13,226 nucleotides of DNA. Source: CAYTLQ01 sp964438715. GTDB lineage: Bacteria > Bacteroidota > Ignavibacteria > Ignavibacteriales > Ignavibacteriaceae. The notes beneath the pieces were generated by a model. That model did not search any database, was not told where the DNA came from, and saw only the letters and a list, made by a program, of their open reading frames with translations. The stretch spans positions 1-13,226 of the forward strand of contig CAYTLQ010000251.1 of NCBI GenBank assembly GCA_964438715.1, written 5' to 3'. The translations under genes were made by a program, and so were the position numbers. Shown here in pieces: positions 12,585 to 13,226 of the stretch (within the stretch, counting starts at the first letter, position 1; each line of letters begins with the position of its first letter).

Positions 12585-13226
12585 ATGGCTAAAAGTTTGA
12601 AAACGAATATTCTGTTGATCTTTTTTCTTTTTACTGTTTTGGTATCTGCAGAAGTGCAGATACCAAAACTTAGCCAGCGGGTAACTGATCAAACCAATAC
12701 ACTTACTCAATCTGAAATTAATCAGCTTTCGGCTCTTCTTCAGGCCTTTGAAGACTCAACTTCAAACCAGTTGGTTGTCCTTATAATGGAAACTCTCGAC
12801 AATTACCCGATTGAAGATTTTGCCTACCAGGTTGGTGAGCAGAATAAAATCGGGCAGAAAGGCAGAGATAATGGAATTATTCTTCTCGTAGTTAAGGGCG
12901 ACCGCGAAGTTCGCATTGAGGTTGGCTACGGCCTGGAAGGAGCACTGCCGGATGCTACTGCCAGCTCTATTATCAGAAATGAAATGATCCCCTTCTTTAA
13001 AAATAATGATTATTACGGAGGCATAACTGCCGGAGTAAACTCAATAATTAAAGCAACCAAAGGGGAATACCAGGCAATACCGAAAAAAGAGAAAAACAAA
13101 AAATCTCCCATCAATTTCCAGACGATTCTATTTATTATTTTCATTATTCTATCACTCTTCGGCAGAAAACGACGCAGGGGTGTATTTTTTGGAGGGTTCC
13201 CCGGTGGTGGTTTTGGTGGTGGCGGG
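12585..13226 (+). CDS. TPM-domain (YgcG-type) membrane protein, 3' end outside the window
   Basis: 214 codons are visible and the frame is open at the window edge. It has a signal peptide (about 1-22, hydrophobic core LLIFFLFTVLV, cleavage likely after VSA), then a TPM domain (about 30-156) with the landmarks VTDQTNTLTQSEI, NQLVVLIMETL, GQKGRDNGIILLVV, REVRIEVGYGLEG and ALPDATASSII. A basic linker and one membrane segment (about 177-193) follow, then GRKRRR and a glycine-rich tail that is just beginning at the edge (GGFPGGGFGGGG). This is the normal architecture of secreted, membrane-anchored TPM proteins of the YgcG type, which commonly follow lemA. The gap to lemA is 49 bp and no Shine-Dalgarno is seen. 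Function is poorly defined in the family; some plant and animal TPM relatives have other roles. A perfect inverted repeat sits at codons 18-29. Confidence 0.9.
   Translation, partial: MAKSLKTNILLIFFLFTVLVSAEVQIPKLSQRVTDQTNTLTQSEINQLSALLQAFEDSTSNQLVVLIMETLDNYPIEDFAYQVGEQNKIGQKGRDNGIILLVVKGDREVRIEVGYGLEGALPDATASSIIRNEMIPFFKNNDYYGGITAGVNSIIKATKGEYQAIPKKEKNKKSPINFQTILFIIFIILSLFGRKRRRGVFFGGFPGGGFGGGG
12636..12669. repeat. perfect 15-bp inverted repeat inside the TPM gene
   Basis: GTTTTGGTATCTGCA (12636-12650) and TGCAGATACCAAAAC (12655-12669) are exact reverse complements separated by GAAG. The 34-bp unit lies inside the coding region, over the end of the signal peptide and the first mature residues. 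The stem would form a stable RNA hairpin about 50 nt into the message. Confidence 0.85.

Overview
This is a 13.2-kb chromosomal stretch of moderately AT-rich bacterial DNA with three tightly packed gene blocks and no tRNA, rRNA, CRISPR or mobile element that I can see. The gene content (a heterodisulfide-reductase/flavin-type electron-transfer operon, a urea-transporter/M23 fusion, a lemA-TPM pair) suggests an anaerobic or facultative member of the Bacteroidota/Chlorobiota/Ignavibacteriota group. That placement is inference from gene families, not from a marker gene. A few starts carry GAGG Shine-Dalgarno sequences, but many do not.

Region 1 (about 1-5895, minus strand, transcribed right to left) is one operon: hdrC, hdrB, hdrA, an mvhD/flxD-type gene, an FrhB-like ferredoxin subunit and an AsrA/FlxB-like ferredoxin subunit. 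Genes overlap by 1-7 bp or lie 3 bp apart. The set looks like the soluble flavin-based electron-bifurcating Hdr-Flx family. The NAD(P)H/FAD subunit (FlxA) expected next would lie just beyond the left edge. A candidate promoter whose -10 box sits inside a 21-bp perfect palindrome lies upstream of hdrC.

Region 2 (6205-11647, minus strand) is a five-gene, translationally coupled operon: a stand-alone PqqD-like (RiPP recognition element) protein, an ATP-grasp ligase, a fold-type III PLP decarboxylase, a urea-transporter domain fused to an M23 peptidase-like domain, and a membrane-anchored TPR protein. This is the most interesting part of the window. A small peptide-binding or carrier protein, a carboxylate-amine ligase and an amino-acid decarboxylase together suggest chemistry on an amino acid or peptide held on a carrier, followed by export or envelope work. 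The PLP enzyme has an N-terminal extension containing a YxxPxI motif like the leader motif read by PqqD-type proteins in lasso-peptide systems. A 21-residue ORF ending in Cys lies just upstream of the pqqD-like gene. I do not recognise this operon as a described pathway.

Region 3 (11930-13226, plus strand) is divergent from region 2 and holds lemA followed by a TPM-domain (YgcG-type) membrane protein cut by the window edge. The TPM gene contains a perfect 15-bp inverted repeat at the end of its signal-peptide coding region.

The two gene-free stretches are 5896-6204 (terminator-like hairpin, palindrome, candidate promoter) and 11648-11929 (divergent control region with small inverted repeats and the 21-codon ORF).
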